Shown here: positions 19,584-28,981 of the stretch, one piece after another
Position numbering within the stretch: the first letter of the stretch is position 1
Layout: each line of letters starts with the position of its first letter
DNA from: JADFQT01 sp965216025
Lineage (GTDB): Bacteria > Chloroflexota > Dehalococcoidia > Lucifugimonadales > UBA3495
Assembly (NCBI GenBank): GCA_965216025.1
Contig: CBDCEX010000016.1
Location: forward strand, 186,001-250,000
Reading direction: 5' to 3'
Length of the DNA: 64,000 nucleotides
The notes under the pieces: generated by a model
Database searches by the model: none
Told to the model about the DNA's origin: nothing
The model's input: the letters and a program-made list of their open reading frames with translations, nothing else
Program-made: the position numbers and the translations under genes

Positions 19584-19902
19584 GGGGAAAGTAGCATGTC
19601 GGTAAAGCGGCTACAGCCTGAAAGCGTTGTAGGGCTGGTTCCGCAAGGCCCGCGCGACATGGTGAAAGCTGGATTGCCTGAACCCCAGTTCCCAGTCGGT
19701 GTAACACTTCACCCGCCGGTAGAACGCTTGAAACCCGGCGCCGCCCATTGCCTTGGTCGGTACTCGTGGCCGAGGCACCTTCGATGAGCGGACGATGGCC
19801 AATGTGGTCATACAAGGGGACGAACGGGGCACCTACAGTCGCGCTAGATACGTCCTATGTCGATAGACGACGGGATAGATTCGGTCCCTTCTGGACACAA
19901 GC
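19584..19902. other. no confident gene
   Basis: Starts with the last codons of the XRE gene (GGGGAAAGTAG). A 63-codon ORF on plus (19596-19787) and a 73-codon ORF on minus (19611-19832, ending VARALRNQPYNAFRL) overlap. The minus frame vaguely resembles a transposase C-terminus, but neither is convincing. Confidence 0.4.
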
Positions 19903-20328
19903 TTAATCACCGGAGTTGTGCCCCTGTTCAATCTGGGCATGACGCAGGGCTATGGCGTCGTCCAACAGCGGGGAGTTTGTTCTCGCCAGAATCACGATGT
20001 CATCCCGGAGAATGGAGTCAGACATTCTAACCTTGTTCTCAGCCCGACGCTTCGCATCCTCGTGGGGTGTCCTCACCTTGAATAGGTAGTACGCGAACAC
20101 GAGGACTGCAACCGCAACCAAACCGGTGAACAGCGCATTCAGAAGCTGTAACACAACAACAGAGAACAGGGGTGCAACACGAGGGCTCGCGCTGAGAGAG
20201 CTATAGGAGGACCAGCCACCGGATACATAGGTTAGGTCATAAAACACCCAAAGTAGCAAAACTGCTGCAAGGATGACCACGACCACCACACCCAAGGCTA
20301 TAAGTAGAGTCCTCATGCTACTTCTCAT
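19903..20328 (-). CDS. small membrane protein, unrecognised
   Basis: 141 residues. Two hydrophobic helices (about residues 6-30, LLIALGVVVVVILAAVLLLW, and 52-82, VVVLQLLNALFTGLVAVAVLVF) are followed by a charged cytoplasmic tail (KVRTPHEDAKRRAENK...). No family recognised. It stands between transposon debris and an intron relic. Confidence 0.6.
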   Translation of the reverse strand: MRSSMRTLLIALGVVVVVILAAVLLLWVFYDLTYVSGGWSSYSSLSASPRVAPLFSVVVLQLLNALFTGLVAVAVLVFAYYLFKVRTPHEDAKRRAENKVRMSDSILRDDIVILARTNSPLLDDAIALRHAQIEQGHNSGD

Positions 20329-20502
20329 CGTGAGATCAATCTAGCCGAACCATACCCCCAAAGTCAACGGAACGCGGGATGGCCTACGGGGGGAGACCCC
20401 TATGGTCACGGAGTCCTCGTAGTAGTCCGAGGGCGGGAAAGCCGCCCACATGGCGAAGGAGGACAGGTGGTTTCGACGGAATACAACAGAGAGGTATGCT
20501 TA

Positions 20503-22185
20503 ATGCAAAACGCCGAAACTGTATTGAACGTCATACGCGAACGCGGAGAACGAGGATTGCCGCTGGAGAACATCTATCGGCTGCTTTACAACCGGAACTT
20601 GTACCTGCGGGCCTACGGGCGTCTCTACTCAAACCAGGGAGCGATGACCAAGGGCACTACCGCAGAGACCGTGGACGGAATGTCACTGGCGAAGATCGAC
20701 CGCCTCATTGAGCAACTGCGATATGAGCGGTTCCGGTGGACGCCGGTCAGACGGGTCAATCTTCCAAAACCTAATGGAGGAACCCGTCCCTTGGGCATAC
20801 CGACGTGGACGGACAAGCTGTTGCAAGAGGTCATCCGGATGATTCTGGAAGCCTACTACGAGCCGCAGTTTTCCGACCGCTCCCACGGCTTCCGGCCCGG
20901 TCGGGGGTGTCACACCGCCTTGGGCAACGTGACCACCCACTGGACTGGTGTCCGCTGGTTCGTCGAGGGCGACATCAAAGGGTGCTTTGACAACATCGAC
21001 CACGAGGTTCTGTTGTCGGTGCTCGGCGATAAGCTCCACGACAACCGTTTCCTCAACCTGCTCAAGTATCTACTGAAAGCAGGTTACATGGAAAACTGGA
21101 AGTATGGCCGCACGCTGAGCGGTACGCCGCAAGGCGGCGTGGTTAGCCCCATCCTCTCCAACATCTACCTAGACCGGTTGGACAAGTTTGTCGAGAACGT
21201 ACTCATTCCAGCCCATACCCGAGGCACAGTGCGAAGAGACAACCTCGCGTACACGCGGTTGGCGAACCAAGCGACCCGCCAGAGGCAACGGGGGAACCAG
21301 ACGTCGGCATTGCAACTGCGCAAGCGGATGCAACAACTGCCGTCCGTAGACCCCTACGACCCCGGCTACCGCCGGTTACGCTACGTACGCTACGCGGACG
21401 ACTTCGTGCTGGGTTTCATCGGGCCAAAGGCCGAAGCCCAACAGGTAAAAGAGTCCCTGGAAACGTTCCTGCGCGACTCGCTCAAGCTGGAGCTATCCAA
21501 GGAGAAAATTCTCATCACCCACGCCACCAGCCAGGCGGCGAGGTTCCTCGGCTACGAGCTCGTAAATCAGCAGGCCAACGACCAGCACGACCCTACCGGT
21601 CGGCGCAGGGTCAATGGCCGAATTGGGTTGCGGGTTCCCGCCGACGTCATCGAGCAACATTGCCAAGCCTACATGCGCAACGGCACACCGGCACACCGCA
21701 GTTCCCTAATTCACGATGACGACTACGGCATCGTGGTCAGGTACCAGTCGGAATACCGGGACGTCGTCCAGTACTACCTCCTGGCCTATAACGTCCATCA
21801 CTTTGGACGGCTACACCGGGTCATGGAGATGTCGCTGGCTAGAACCCTAGCGGCCAAGCACAAGGCCACCGCACGGAAGATGCGCCGCCAATACAAGAGC
21901 GTCGTTGAAACCGAGCACGGGCCACGTGTCTGCCTACGGGTTGTCAAGCAACAGGACAACGGCAAGCGTCCCCTAGTGGCGCAATTCGGTGGCATACCCC
22001 TGAAAAGGCAACGGCAGGCCGTTCTCGTAGACCAACAGCCTCAGCGGTACCGGACTGACCGTAACGAGCTTGTCAAACGGCTCCTAGCGGACGAATGCGA
22101 GATGTGCTTGAAGTGGCGGGAGACCGTTTGGGAGAGCATCGGGCATCCATCGCGCTCCAGAACGAAATATCTGGTTAGATGGTAA
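20503..22185 (+). CDS. group II intron reverse transcriptase/maturase, C-terminus truncated
   Basis: About 560 residues. RT blocks: LPKPNGGTRPLGIPTWTDKL, SHGFRPGRGCHTAL, GTPQGGVVSPILSNIYLD and the catalytic RYADDFVLGF, followed by the maturase (X) region. The C-terminal HNH begins (LVKRLLADECEMC) but is cut right after the first Cys pair and replaced by 25 unrelated residues. The upstream 120 bp still resemble intron domain IV (GAGGGCGGGAAAGCCGCC). The ~500 nt expected for domains I-III do not fit before the preceding gene, and no domain V was seen, so the intron is a relic. ATG at 20503 follows GAGAGG. Confidence 0.85.
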   Translation: MQNAETVLNVIRERGERGLPLENIYRLLYNRNLYLRAYGRLYSNQGAMTKGTTAETVDGMSLAKIDRLIEQLRYERFRWTPVRRVNLPKPNGGTRPLGIPTWTDKLLQEVIRMILEAYYEPQFSDRSHGFRPGRGCHTALGNVTTHWTGVRWFVEGDIKGCFDNIDHEVLLSVLGDKLHDNRFLNLLKYLLKAGYMENWKYGRTLSGTPQGGVVSPILSNIYLDRLDKFVENVLIPAHTRGTVRRDNLAYTRLANQATRQRQRGNQTSALQLRKRMQQLPSVDPYDPGYRRLRYVRYADDFVLGFIGPKAEAQQVKESLETFLRDSLKLELSKEKILITHATSQAARFLGYELVNQQANDQHDPTGRRRVNGRIGLRVPADVIEQHCQAYMRNGTPAHRSSLIHDDDYGIVVRYQSEYRDVVQYYLLAYNVHHFGRLHRVMEMSLARTLAAKHKATARKMRRQYKSVVETEHGPRVCLRVVKQQDNGKRPLVAQFGGIPLKRQRQAVLVDQQPQRYRTDRNELVKRLLADECEMCLKWRETVWESIGHPSRSRTKYLVRW

Positions 22186-22304
22186 TGCTCACCAGTCCTG
22201 CGCCACTACCGCCAAGTGTCACCAAACGCACTGGCGGGACGCCATAAAACGGGATCTCAGGGCCTCGAAACGGTCGACGCGAATTCTTGGTCTGACCTTT
22301 CCCC
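22186..22304. other. short non-coding stretch after the RT relic
   Basis: No ORF and no recognisable intron domain V. It ends at the CTAG that starts the second transposon train. Confidence 0.5.
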
Positions 22305-22308
22305 CTAG

Positions 22309-22453
22309 TATTACAACGACGGATTTCCAAATGTGATGTCTGGCCCTTCGTATTCGGCCACGAGCGAGCTATCGCGGTAGGTTCATGGCAGTACGTTGTC
22401 AGGTTCAAATTGGTCACGAAAACCACCCTGCCAGATAAACTGACGTTGTAATA
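22309..22453 (+). mobile_element. 145-bp IS701-derived MITE, copy 2
   Basis: Between CTAG at 22305 and 22454. Same as the copy at 19260 apart from one base near the right end, where it carries the GACGTTGTAATA terminus typical of IS701 copy 2. Confidence 0.85.
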
Positions 22454-22457
22454 CTAG

Positions 22458-23933
22458 GAGCCTGTCTGGGTAATTGCTAATGGGAGTTGGGGCGTGAGGG
22501 GTAAGTCTTTGCTGCTGTCGGGGCTCCTGATCAGCGGGCGTCAAAGATAGACTCTTACGCCACTACTCGACTCCCTGGCTTAGTGTGGCTTGTTTTCAGG
22601 GCAGAGAAGAGCTTGAGCAGGTTGTGTCCGGCGCATATTAGCTTCCACTCCACCTTCACCTTCTCTAATCCTCGGAGCAGAAACTGCCGGAAGCCCCGGC
22701 CCTGTTTGATCTGCCCGAAGACCGGCTCCACCGTCCCCATTCTCAGGGCGTAGCGTTGCCGACCCCGCTGGGTTCTCAGCTTTCGACGCATCCGGTCCGC
22801 CGTCGACAGATGCCTGGGAATCCGACCTCGGGGTGCCGACGGTATCACCGTTCCATGCCGGGTCTTATCTGGTGGGATGAAGGGGTCTACCCCCAGGGCG
22901 TATAGCTCTTCTACAGCTTGGGCCGAGTAGTAACCAGCATCGGCTGATGCCTCTCTGGGCAGAGTGCCGGTATTGTCTTCGATCTCCTTCACCAGGGGTA
23001 GGGCCCAGCCGTGGTCCGAGGGTTGCTTGGTAACATCGGCCGCCACGATGACCTGATAAGCGCTGTCCACCGCCGCCTGACAGTTGTAAGATTGGCTGAA
23101 CTCCTTGCCCCCGGGCCCTGGCATTATTCGGGAGTCCGGGTCGGTGAAGTTCCGCTGGGCCTTATCCTCCGGGACTTCCTTTCCGTGGATTTGGGCCTCC
23201 GCTTCCAGGGCCTCCTGGGCCTCTCTAATCCTTTTCAGGCGGCTTTCTCGAAAGGCCAACTCCACGGGTAACTCATCCCCGCGACGGTCCTTCCCGTAGC
23301 ACCGGTCCTCCGCTTCGTCCGCCTCCTGAGCCCTCCGAAATAGCTCCTCAACCTCAGCCTCCAGTCGTGCCCTTTTCTCCTTCATCTTGCCGTAGCTCAT
23401 GGCCTTATACTTGGAAGCGTTGGCCTTCACCTTAGTCCCATCCAGGGAAACGTGCCCCAGCTTGGCCAGCCCGGCCTGCCGGCATAGTTCCAACACCTTT
23501 AGGAAGAGACCACCTAGAGCTACCAGGTGCTCCTTGCGGAAGTCGGAGATGGTGCGGAAGTCGGGAGTGTTATTGGCCGCCAGCACTCGGAAGGCGATAT
23601 CCTCATGGAGACGCTTCTCGATGCGCCGGGAGGAGGGCACCCCAGCACAGTAGGCGTATACCAGCACCTTCACCATCATCACCGGATGGTAGGGAGGATA
23701 GCCTCGCTCCTCACCCTCATACGTGCTCAGGATTTCCTTCAGGTCCAAATGGTCCACCACATCGGAGATGAAATAGGCCATATGATCTGCTGGTAGCCAC
23801 TCCTGAAGGGCCACCGGCATCAGCAGCATCTGATCCGGCTCATATCGGCGAAAGGTCTTGCTCATCCCTGCCTCCTCAACCCAGCTTGGCCTCTATTTTA
23901 CCCCTAATTGCCCCGTATTACTCGGACAGGCTG
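22458..23933 (-). mobile_element. IS1182-family element
   Basis: 1,476 bp between CTAG at 22454 and 23934. Imperfect terminal repeats GAGCCTGTCTGGGTAATTGC and CAGCCTGTCCGAGTAATACG. CTAG acts as the 4-bp target duplication and is shared with MITEs on both sides. Confidence 0.88.
22555..23865 (-). CDS. IS1182-family transposase
   Basis: 436 residues, intact. The N-terminus (MSKTFRRYEPDQMLLMPVAL) and the blocks VSLDGTKVKANASKYKAMSYG (first Asp), ASADAGYYSAQAVEEL (second Asp) and GTVEPVFGQIKQGRGFRQFL (Glu) are typical of the family. The coiled-coil insertion rich in Glu/Arg (residues about 160-230) is normal for IS1182. Likely active. Confidence 0.93.
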   Translation of the reverse strand: MSKTFRRYEPDQMLLMPVALQEWLPADHMAYFISDVVDHLDLKEILSTYEGEERGYPPYHPVMMVKVLVYAYCAGVPSSRRIEKRLHEDIAFRVLAANNTPDFRTISDFRKEHLVALGGLFLKVLELCRQAGLAKLGHVSLDGTKVKANASKYKAMSYGKMKEKRARLEAEVEELFRRAQEADEAEDRCYGKDRRGDELPVELAFRESRLKRIREAQEALEAEAQIHGKEVPEDKAQRNFTDPDSRIMPGPGGKEFSQSYNCQAAVDSAYQVIVAADVTKQPSDHGWALPLVKEIEDNTGTLPREASADAGYYSAQAVEELYALGVDPFIPPDKTRHGTVIPSAPRGRIPRHLSTADRMRRKLRTQRGRQRYALRMGTVEPVFGQIKQGRGFRQFLLRGLEKVKVEWKLICAGHNLLKLFSALKTSHTKPGSRVVA

Positions 23934-23937
23934 CTAG

Positions 23938-24082
23938 TATTACAACGACGCTTCCTCAATTTGGTCAGTTTTTGGGCGGAAACTGCTTCGCGGAAGGCAA
24001 GGCCACAAAGCTGTCAAGCGTGTGGTCAGGTCGCCATGAAGAGGTGCTCAAGGTCCCTTTATTGCGAACCGTCGTTGTAATA
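23938..24082 (+). mobile_element. IS701-derived MITE with a different interior
   Basis: 145 bp between CTAG at 23934 and 24083. Ends TATTACAACGACG and the complement of TATTACAACGACGG, as in IS701 copy 1, but the interior is unrelated to the MITEs at 19260 and 22309. Confidence 0.8.
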
Positions 24083-24294
24083 CTAGGTGAACTCTGGCGG
24101 AACTACCTTAGATAATTCCCAAGAGACGCAGGAGCCTATGTTGCTACGTATGGGGCGCCTGCGGTCTCCCTTCAAGACTGGCCCAAAAAAGCTAAGGCTG
24201 GGCAGTCGAACTACGGGCCGCGTATCGTTTCGCGTCGGCTAAGCCCGAATCCACCGAAGGAGGGGGTCGGGTTAGCGTCCTGAAGCGGCAAGAA

Positions 24295-24359
24295 GGTGCT
24301 CCTGTGCATCTGGGATAATGGTGTTCGAGACAGAAAGCCGGTCCCAGAAAAGGAGCACC
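24295..24359. repeat. inverted repeat in intergenic debris
   Basis: GGTGCTCCT...CTGGGA pairs with TCCCAG...AGGAGCACC across about 27 nt. The left arm can be read as VLLCIWDNG, the second-Asp motif of an IS630 transposase, so this may be an internal scrap of such an element. The rest of 24087-24405 shows no gene. Confidence 0.45.
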
Positions 24360-24405
24360 CAATAGACGCTACCACGCCGCCGTTATCGATGCTCAATTAT
24401 CCTAA

Positions 24406-24993
24406 GCCAAGGAGCGCAAGGTGCCGATAGCCTGGTGGGTAGGTCCGTCCAATCCTGTGCCCGACTTGGCTAAGACGCTGGAGGATAAGGGCCTAACCCA
24501 GGGGGCAGAGTTGACTGGGATGGCTGTCGACTTGCCCGCTCTGAATGAGGAAGCCGCAGTGCCGTAGGGATTCACCCTGAGCGAAGTCGATGATGGAGAT
24601 TCTCTAGCAACCTGGTGCCAGATAATGACCACAGTCAGTGGGTTCCCCGACTTTGCCTCGTCGGCCTGGTTAGAGATGTACCAAGATATAGAAGTCCTTG
24701 ACGACCCCCTGTGGCACCTGTATCTGGGAAACATTGACGGCACACCGGTAGCTACCTCGGAGCTATTCTTGGGCGGTGGTGTGGCAGGCATCCACGGCGT
24801 TACTACCGTGCCTGAATTTCGAGGGAGAGGCATCCGCACGGCGATGACTCTTTCGCCACTTATCGACGCTCGCAGGAGGGGCTACGCGATAGGTGTCCTG
24901 TTTTCCTCCGAAATGGCAGTTGGAATTTACCGCAGACTGGGGTTTCAGGAGTATGGCAAGGGGTACATTTATCTGTGGCAGGACTCAGGATAG
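24406..24993 (+). pseudogene. GNAT N-acetyltransferase, 5'-truncated with a stop codon
   Basis: The frame from 24406 reads ...VPIAWWVGPSNPVPDLAKTLE...GMAVDLPALNEEAAVP-TAG-GFTLSEVDD... and continues to 24993 through the acetyl-CoA motif VPEFRGRGIRTAMTL and IYRRLGFQEYGKGYIYLW. The TAG at 24565 is in frame, and the N-terminal ~70 residues of such proteins are missing. The piece from ATG 24625 (122 residues) contains the cofactor site but lacks the first strands. Confidence 0.75.
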
Positions 24994-25135
24994 AACCTCT
25001 GCCAGTCAGCCTGATCCGATATCCCTCATCCCTTTCGGTTACTTTGGTGTGACTGTCAGAGATGATCTGGAATAGAGGTAGTTGAAGTCTTACAATCACC
25101 CAACTACATGGTTACCTTGGGTTGAGGGTTACTAA

Positions 25136-25408
25136 TTGATTAGAAACCAGAAGCGAGTTGCGCTGTCTAGAAAGACTAAACGGAAACTACTTGAACCGGG
25201 TTACTGGGGTTCTCTGGAAGATGAGGAACTGGAGATCATCCAAAGGGCCTTGGAAAACAATCCCAAGCTATCATTTGCTTGGGGCTTTCAACCGGTACAG
25301 AAAAGCAGAGCTCCCGATGCTATTCGGAGAGTGGCCATGTGGGGAGACCCTAAAGATAGGGAAATCAATACCAAGGTGATTCGTAGTAGCCGGATGCGGG
25401 TGTCATGA
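25136..25408 (+). CDS. small protein, unrecognised
   Basis: 90 residues from a TTG start, basic, no hydrophobic segment. Segments LLEPGYWGSLEDEELEIIQR and MWGDPKDREINTKVI look like folded protein, but no family is recognised. No strong RBS. Confidence 0.4.
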   Translation: MIRNQKRVALSRKTKRKLLEPGYWGSLEDEELEIIQRALENNPKLSFAWGFQPVQKSRAPDAIRRVAMWGDPKDREINTKVIRSSRMRVS

Positions 25409-25563
25409 AGAAGATTCCGATGGCTATGTTAGGATGGTGTTGGGATTGCGGCAAATTGCTGGAGACTAAGTCAAAGCATAGGAGCACGTCTCGGAGAGCC
25501 ACTACTGGACTTCCACGGATGGCCCTTGCATTCTCAACAGAACTTTGAACAAAAGAGGATCGT

Positions 25564-25869
25564 ATGCCCACATTTGACCAGGTGTCACTCCAAGAAGCCA
25601 TGCTAAAGACCGCTACGGGTAAGACAGCTCAGACCACCCAAGAATATCTGGGCTACATCGGGCAGCTGACCGAGGGCCAGGCAGGGAGACTCCAACCAGG
25701 AGAGGATGAGAGCGTGACCACCGTTCGGCGGCGGCTCGGTGTTGCCGCTAAGCTATCGGGCAAAGATATTACCATTAAACGGCAAGGGAACGAAGTGTAC
25801 TTTTGGGTTCAAGAGGAGCCGAGGCCCCGGGGACAGCGTAGAGGATCCCAAAGTGTTCCGGAAGCTTAG
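25564..25869 (+). CDS. small protein, unrecognised
   Basis: 101 residues. ATG follows AAAGAGGATCGT. The middle (ESVTTVRRRLGVAAKLSGKDITIKRQGNEVYFWVQE) resembles small DNA-associated proteins with an alpha-beta tail, but no family can be named. Same strand as the 90-codon ORF before it. Confidence 0.5.
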   Translation: MPTFDQVSLQEAMLKTATGKTAQTTQEYLGYIGQLTEGQAGRLQPGEDESVTTVRRRLGVAAKLSGKDITIKRQGNEVYFWVQEEPRPRGQRRGSQSVPEA

Positions 25870-25958
25870 GTAGTACATTGCAATTATTGGAAGAGCGTCT
25901 GGAAGAGTAACGAAAACGAGGGTTTCCCCGAGCGGGCTTTATATTGCAAAACGTTTCT

Positions 25959-26051
25959 CTACCTACCTGGCATAGCAGTCGTAACATAGAATGCTGATAA
26001 TGCGGTAGGAAGGACTAACCCCCAGCGTAGCCAAAACATCCAATTGGGCAT
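25959..26051 (-). CDS. possible 30-residue membrane peptide
   Basis: MPNWMFWLRWGLVLPTALSA... forms a single hydrophobic helix with flanking charges. GAAAGAGG lies about six bases before the ATG. It could be a small membrane peptide or a scrap of a longer gene. Confidence 0.3.
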   Translation of the reverse strand: MPNWMFWLRWGLVLPTALSAFYVTTAMPGR

Positions 26052-26593
26052 GTCAACCTCTTTCGTCTGAACAATATATTCCTGCCATTCATCTCTCCTC
26101 CTCGATGCGCGGTATTGACCTATCAGCTCGGGTGGGGGATGCGTCTCCAATGATTGTTTGGGGTCGCTTCCTTGCAACGGCCCCCCTCTGAGTTAGTTCC
26201 GATGTTGGAGGAGTTTGACAAGCTTCGAGATGCTTACCACCAGGATTGCGCCAATCAAAGTGACGGCTGCTGAGACGAAAGTGGCGATTGCTGCCCATGC
26301 GAGCCAGCCGGAGGCTCCATCATCAACATCTCTTCCCGCCTAGGGCTGGCCGGAGTAGACAACAGCAGTCCCCAATACCAAGCTCCCAAAGGGGCGGTGT
26401 GGCTGCTCACCAAGTCCACTGCTTCATACGCCAAAAAAAGACTAGGTCTCCGAAATGACCAAACAGCACCATAGCAGTAGGAGCCTAAGACGCTGCATGA
26501 GGCTGGGCCTCCCAAATGACCGACCAGGCAAGTATTCCGATATTTTGCCGATAGCTGAACCTAGAGGCGATTTCTCGTAGCCCGGAGGATTAT
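26052..26593. other. decayed region, no intact gene
   Basis: About 540 bp. On the minus strand around 26198-26340 a start-less frame encodes a hydrophobic helix (WAAIATFVSAAVTLIGAILV) ending in KLLQHRN-stop, which looks like the tail of a lost membrane protein. Otherwise nothing. Confidence 0.45.
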
Positions 26594-27472
26594 ATGACTG
26601 GCTCCATTACAACTGTGGCTATCAACGGTACCGAGCATTGGGTAAACCGAGACGGGCACCGCCTCCACGTCTGGGAGAAAACCGGCGACAAGCCGCCTTC
26701 AGTCGGCAAAGTTACCCTGCTGGTCCATGGTGGCACCTACTCGGGAAAGACGGATTTCGACATACAGGTGCCTGTCCAGAATTTTTCCCTCATGGACCAT
26801 TTGGTTGGCCAAGGGCATGACGCGTTCACCTTCGCCGTATGGGGCTACGGCAAATCCGATAGGCCCGCAGACGGTTTCCAGGTGACCACGGAGTCGGCGA
26901 TCCAGGACACAGCAGCGGTGATCGAGGCTATCTGCCAGATGCGAGATGTTGATTCCGTCAATATTCTGGGCTGGTCCTGGGGCGGCAGAATCAGCAGCAT
27001 CTACGCCAGCAGGAACCCGAGTAGGGTTCGGCGGCTGGTCATGTACGCTGGAGGAGCGGGGCACCGCAGCGGGGCCAATGTGCCTCCTCCCGCCGATTCC
27101 TGGAGGACCATTACCCGGGAGAGCATCGTGGACCGCATTGAACAAGACGTCGTAATTCCAGAAGCGCAAGAGGCTTTTATTGAAGCAGCTCTGGCTTGGG
27201 ACCCGAAGGCACCAAACGGGACCCAGCTGGAGTCGGTGGAGAAAGGAAATGCCGCTGTAGCCGTACCAGAGGAAATTTCCACTCCCAGCCTGATTATCTA
27301 CGGAGCCAGGGATGAGGCGTATGAGGGGCACCGGGTGGCGGACTTTTTCGCCCGGTTAAACACTCAAGATAAAGAACTGATAGTTATGCCTGACTCAGGA
27401 CATTTCCTGTTCATCCAGAAATCGCGTGTTCGGTTCTTCAAGGCAGTAGCGGAGTTCTTCAATCAGGGTTAG
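26594..27472 (+). CDS. alpha/beta-hydrolase
   Basis: 292 residues. The oxyanion region LLVHGGTYSG, the nucleophile elbow GWSWGG (Ser128), the acid in IIYGARDEAYEG and the His in MPDSGHFLF are all in place and in canonical order, so the enzyme should be active as an esterase, lipase-like or C-C hydrolase. No signal peptide, so cytoplasmic. CGGAGGATTAT precedes the ATG. Substrate unknown; neighbours give no clue. Confidence 0.88.
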   Translation: MTGSITTVAINGTEHWVNRDGHRLHVWEKTGDKPPSVGKVTLLVHGGTYSGKTDFDIQVPVQNFSLMDHLVGQGHDAFTFAVWGYGKSDRPADGFQVTTESAIQDTAAVIEAICQMRDVDSVNILGWSWGGRISSIYASRNPSRVRRLVMYAGGAGHRSGANVPPPADSWRTITRESIVDRIEQDVVIPEAQEAFIEAALAWDPKAPNGTQLESVEKGNAAVAVPEEISTPSLIIYGARDEAYEGHRVADFFARLNTQDKELIVMPDSGHFLFIQKSRVRFFKAVAEFFNQG

Positions 27473-27929
27473 TGTTAAGTCACCCTTTGAATGACCGGGT
27501 TTAGATAGTAGGAACCATGCTTAGACTTGGCGGTGTCGCATCGAACACCTATCTGGTGGGTTTTCCGGCCATCAAGGAACATTTCCAGCGGCAAGGTCGG
27601 CATTCTGAGGTGTAGCGGCGGGGAGACACCCAGGGGCAGGTTGGTGCCGGTGAGGAAGGTAGGGGGCTAATGTAACATGACTTACCCACTATTCGTAGTG
27701 AGGCTCAGTAGAAGATGCCATTAGTCTCTCCCCACCTGCGTTTAGAATACGACTACGATGGAAGGATAACTGTGCTTGAGGTTGCGGTTCATCTGCTTGC
27801 GAACTTCGGTGGTCATATGTCGTTGATGCGGCGGACATACCAGTCGCGTATCTACCGGATCGATTTCCGAAGAAAATCGGAGCCGACAATGTCCCACGAG
27901 AATCCTGTCCAGCAACCGGTGGTTTCGAG
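27473..27929. other. mostly non-coding; one doubtful ORF
   Basis: A 72-codon ORF (27715-27933) ends in an ATGA overlap with the next gene and finishes MSHENPVQQPVVSR. It could be a small coupled gene, but its beginning does not look like protein. Nothing else is seen. Confidence 0.4.
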
Positions 27930-28850
27930 ATGACCCAGTCGTCAGCATCCGGTGAACGCCAGGCCCTACGCGGGTTTCGTTGGCAGTATGACCATATCGC
28001 TAAGCACGTCTACGACGCGTTGTACGACAGCGATTTCGTCTCTCTCCGACTGACAGACCCCGAAGCAGGACGCATAGACGATCTGGTCCTAAACCGCTGC
28101 GGTCGCACCGACTCCTACCAGTTCAAGAGCGCTGAATACCAGGGCTACGTCACCTTCAATCAGATCGTTCAAAACCAGAAGACACGGAGCGGCGGCGCCG
28201 CACCTTCGTTGGTGCGGTCCCTGGCGGATGGTTGGAAATCCCTACAGGGTCGTACGGAAAACACGCATGTCCATCTCGTGATGCAACAACTGGCATCGCT
28301 GAATGACCGCCTTGGCACCCCAGGTGACCCCGATCGGCCTGCCAGAGACCACTTCGCTACTTTCATAAGACAGGTGCTTGGGCCAATTCTCAATGGAATA
28401 CTCACAGTCGATGACGTGGCCCCGGGCTGGGAACACGCGCTTGAAAGGCTGCGAGAGGCTAGCGGAGTTGCGCTGGAAGACTACGGGCTATTCCTCAGGG
28501 CAATGCACATTGACCTGAGTGCTGGAACAGGGTTACCTGCGGCTCCATCGACGCGGCGATCGGACATCGCTGCCCTCTCGGACGCGCTCCAACGACGCGT
28601 CTCCGAGTCTATCGACGTTGTAGAACTTGACGAGCGCGGCGTTCTCCAACTCATGGGATGGACGGACCGGACCCGCCTGCACAGCCATCACGAGTTCCCG
28701 GTGGACCTCGATACCTACGCTCCGCTTGCAGAAGCGATTGACCAACTGAACGATATCGTCGCTGAACATGACAGCGGCTATGTCTCGGTAGTCGGCCCCC
28801 CGGGAGCAGGTAAGTCAACATTACTGAGCCAAGCGCTCGCTAGTGGATGA
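27930..28850 (+). pseudogene. dsDNA-nuclease/P-loop NTPase defence protein, truncated
   Basis: 306 residues. The N-terminal ~190 residues resemble the PD-(D/E)xK dsDNA-endonuclease domain of CBASS Cap4 and STAND-type proteins: GFRWQYDHIAKHVYDAL, then RIDDLVLNR (Asp) and SYQFKSAEY (QxK). A linker leads to a Walker A motif, VVGPPGAGKSTLLSQ, seven residues before the stop. Everything after the P-loop (Walker B, sensor and repeat regions, probably several hundred residues) is missing. The sequence jumps directly into the end of a methylase gene, pointing to a deletion. Confidence 0.7.
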
Positions 28851-28981
28851 TGGGGAACCGTTCCAGGAGAAGATGGCCCACTTTGCCGCCCCAGTGGCGT
28901 GAGCAACAGGAGGAGGCCCGAAGGCTGGACAAGGCCATCGCGAAGAACCTGGAAAAACTGGGGTTCGGAGATCGCCCGTGA
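28851..28981 (+). pseudogene. relic of a type I methylase (HsdM-like) C-terminus
   Basis: The final ~45 codons read EPFQEKMAHFAA in one frame and QWREQQEEARRLDKAIAKNL...GFGDRP-stop in another, a tail typical of N6-adenine methylase subunits of type I restriction systems. It has a frameshift near 28895 and no upstream part. Its TGA overlaps the GTG start of the next gene (GTGA), so the pair was once coupled. Confidence 0.5.

Noticed and set aside
24570..24595. CCTGAGCGAAGTCGATGA resembling a common interspersed Chloroflexota repeat
   Set aside because: It is read in frame as GFTLSEVDD, which fits the acetyltransferase sequence, and it lacks the palindromic partner.
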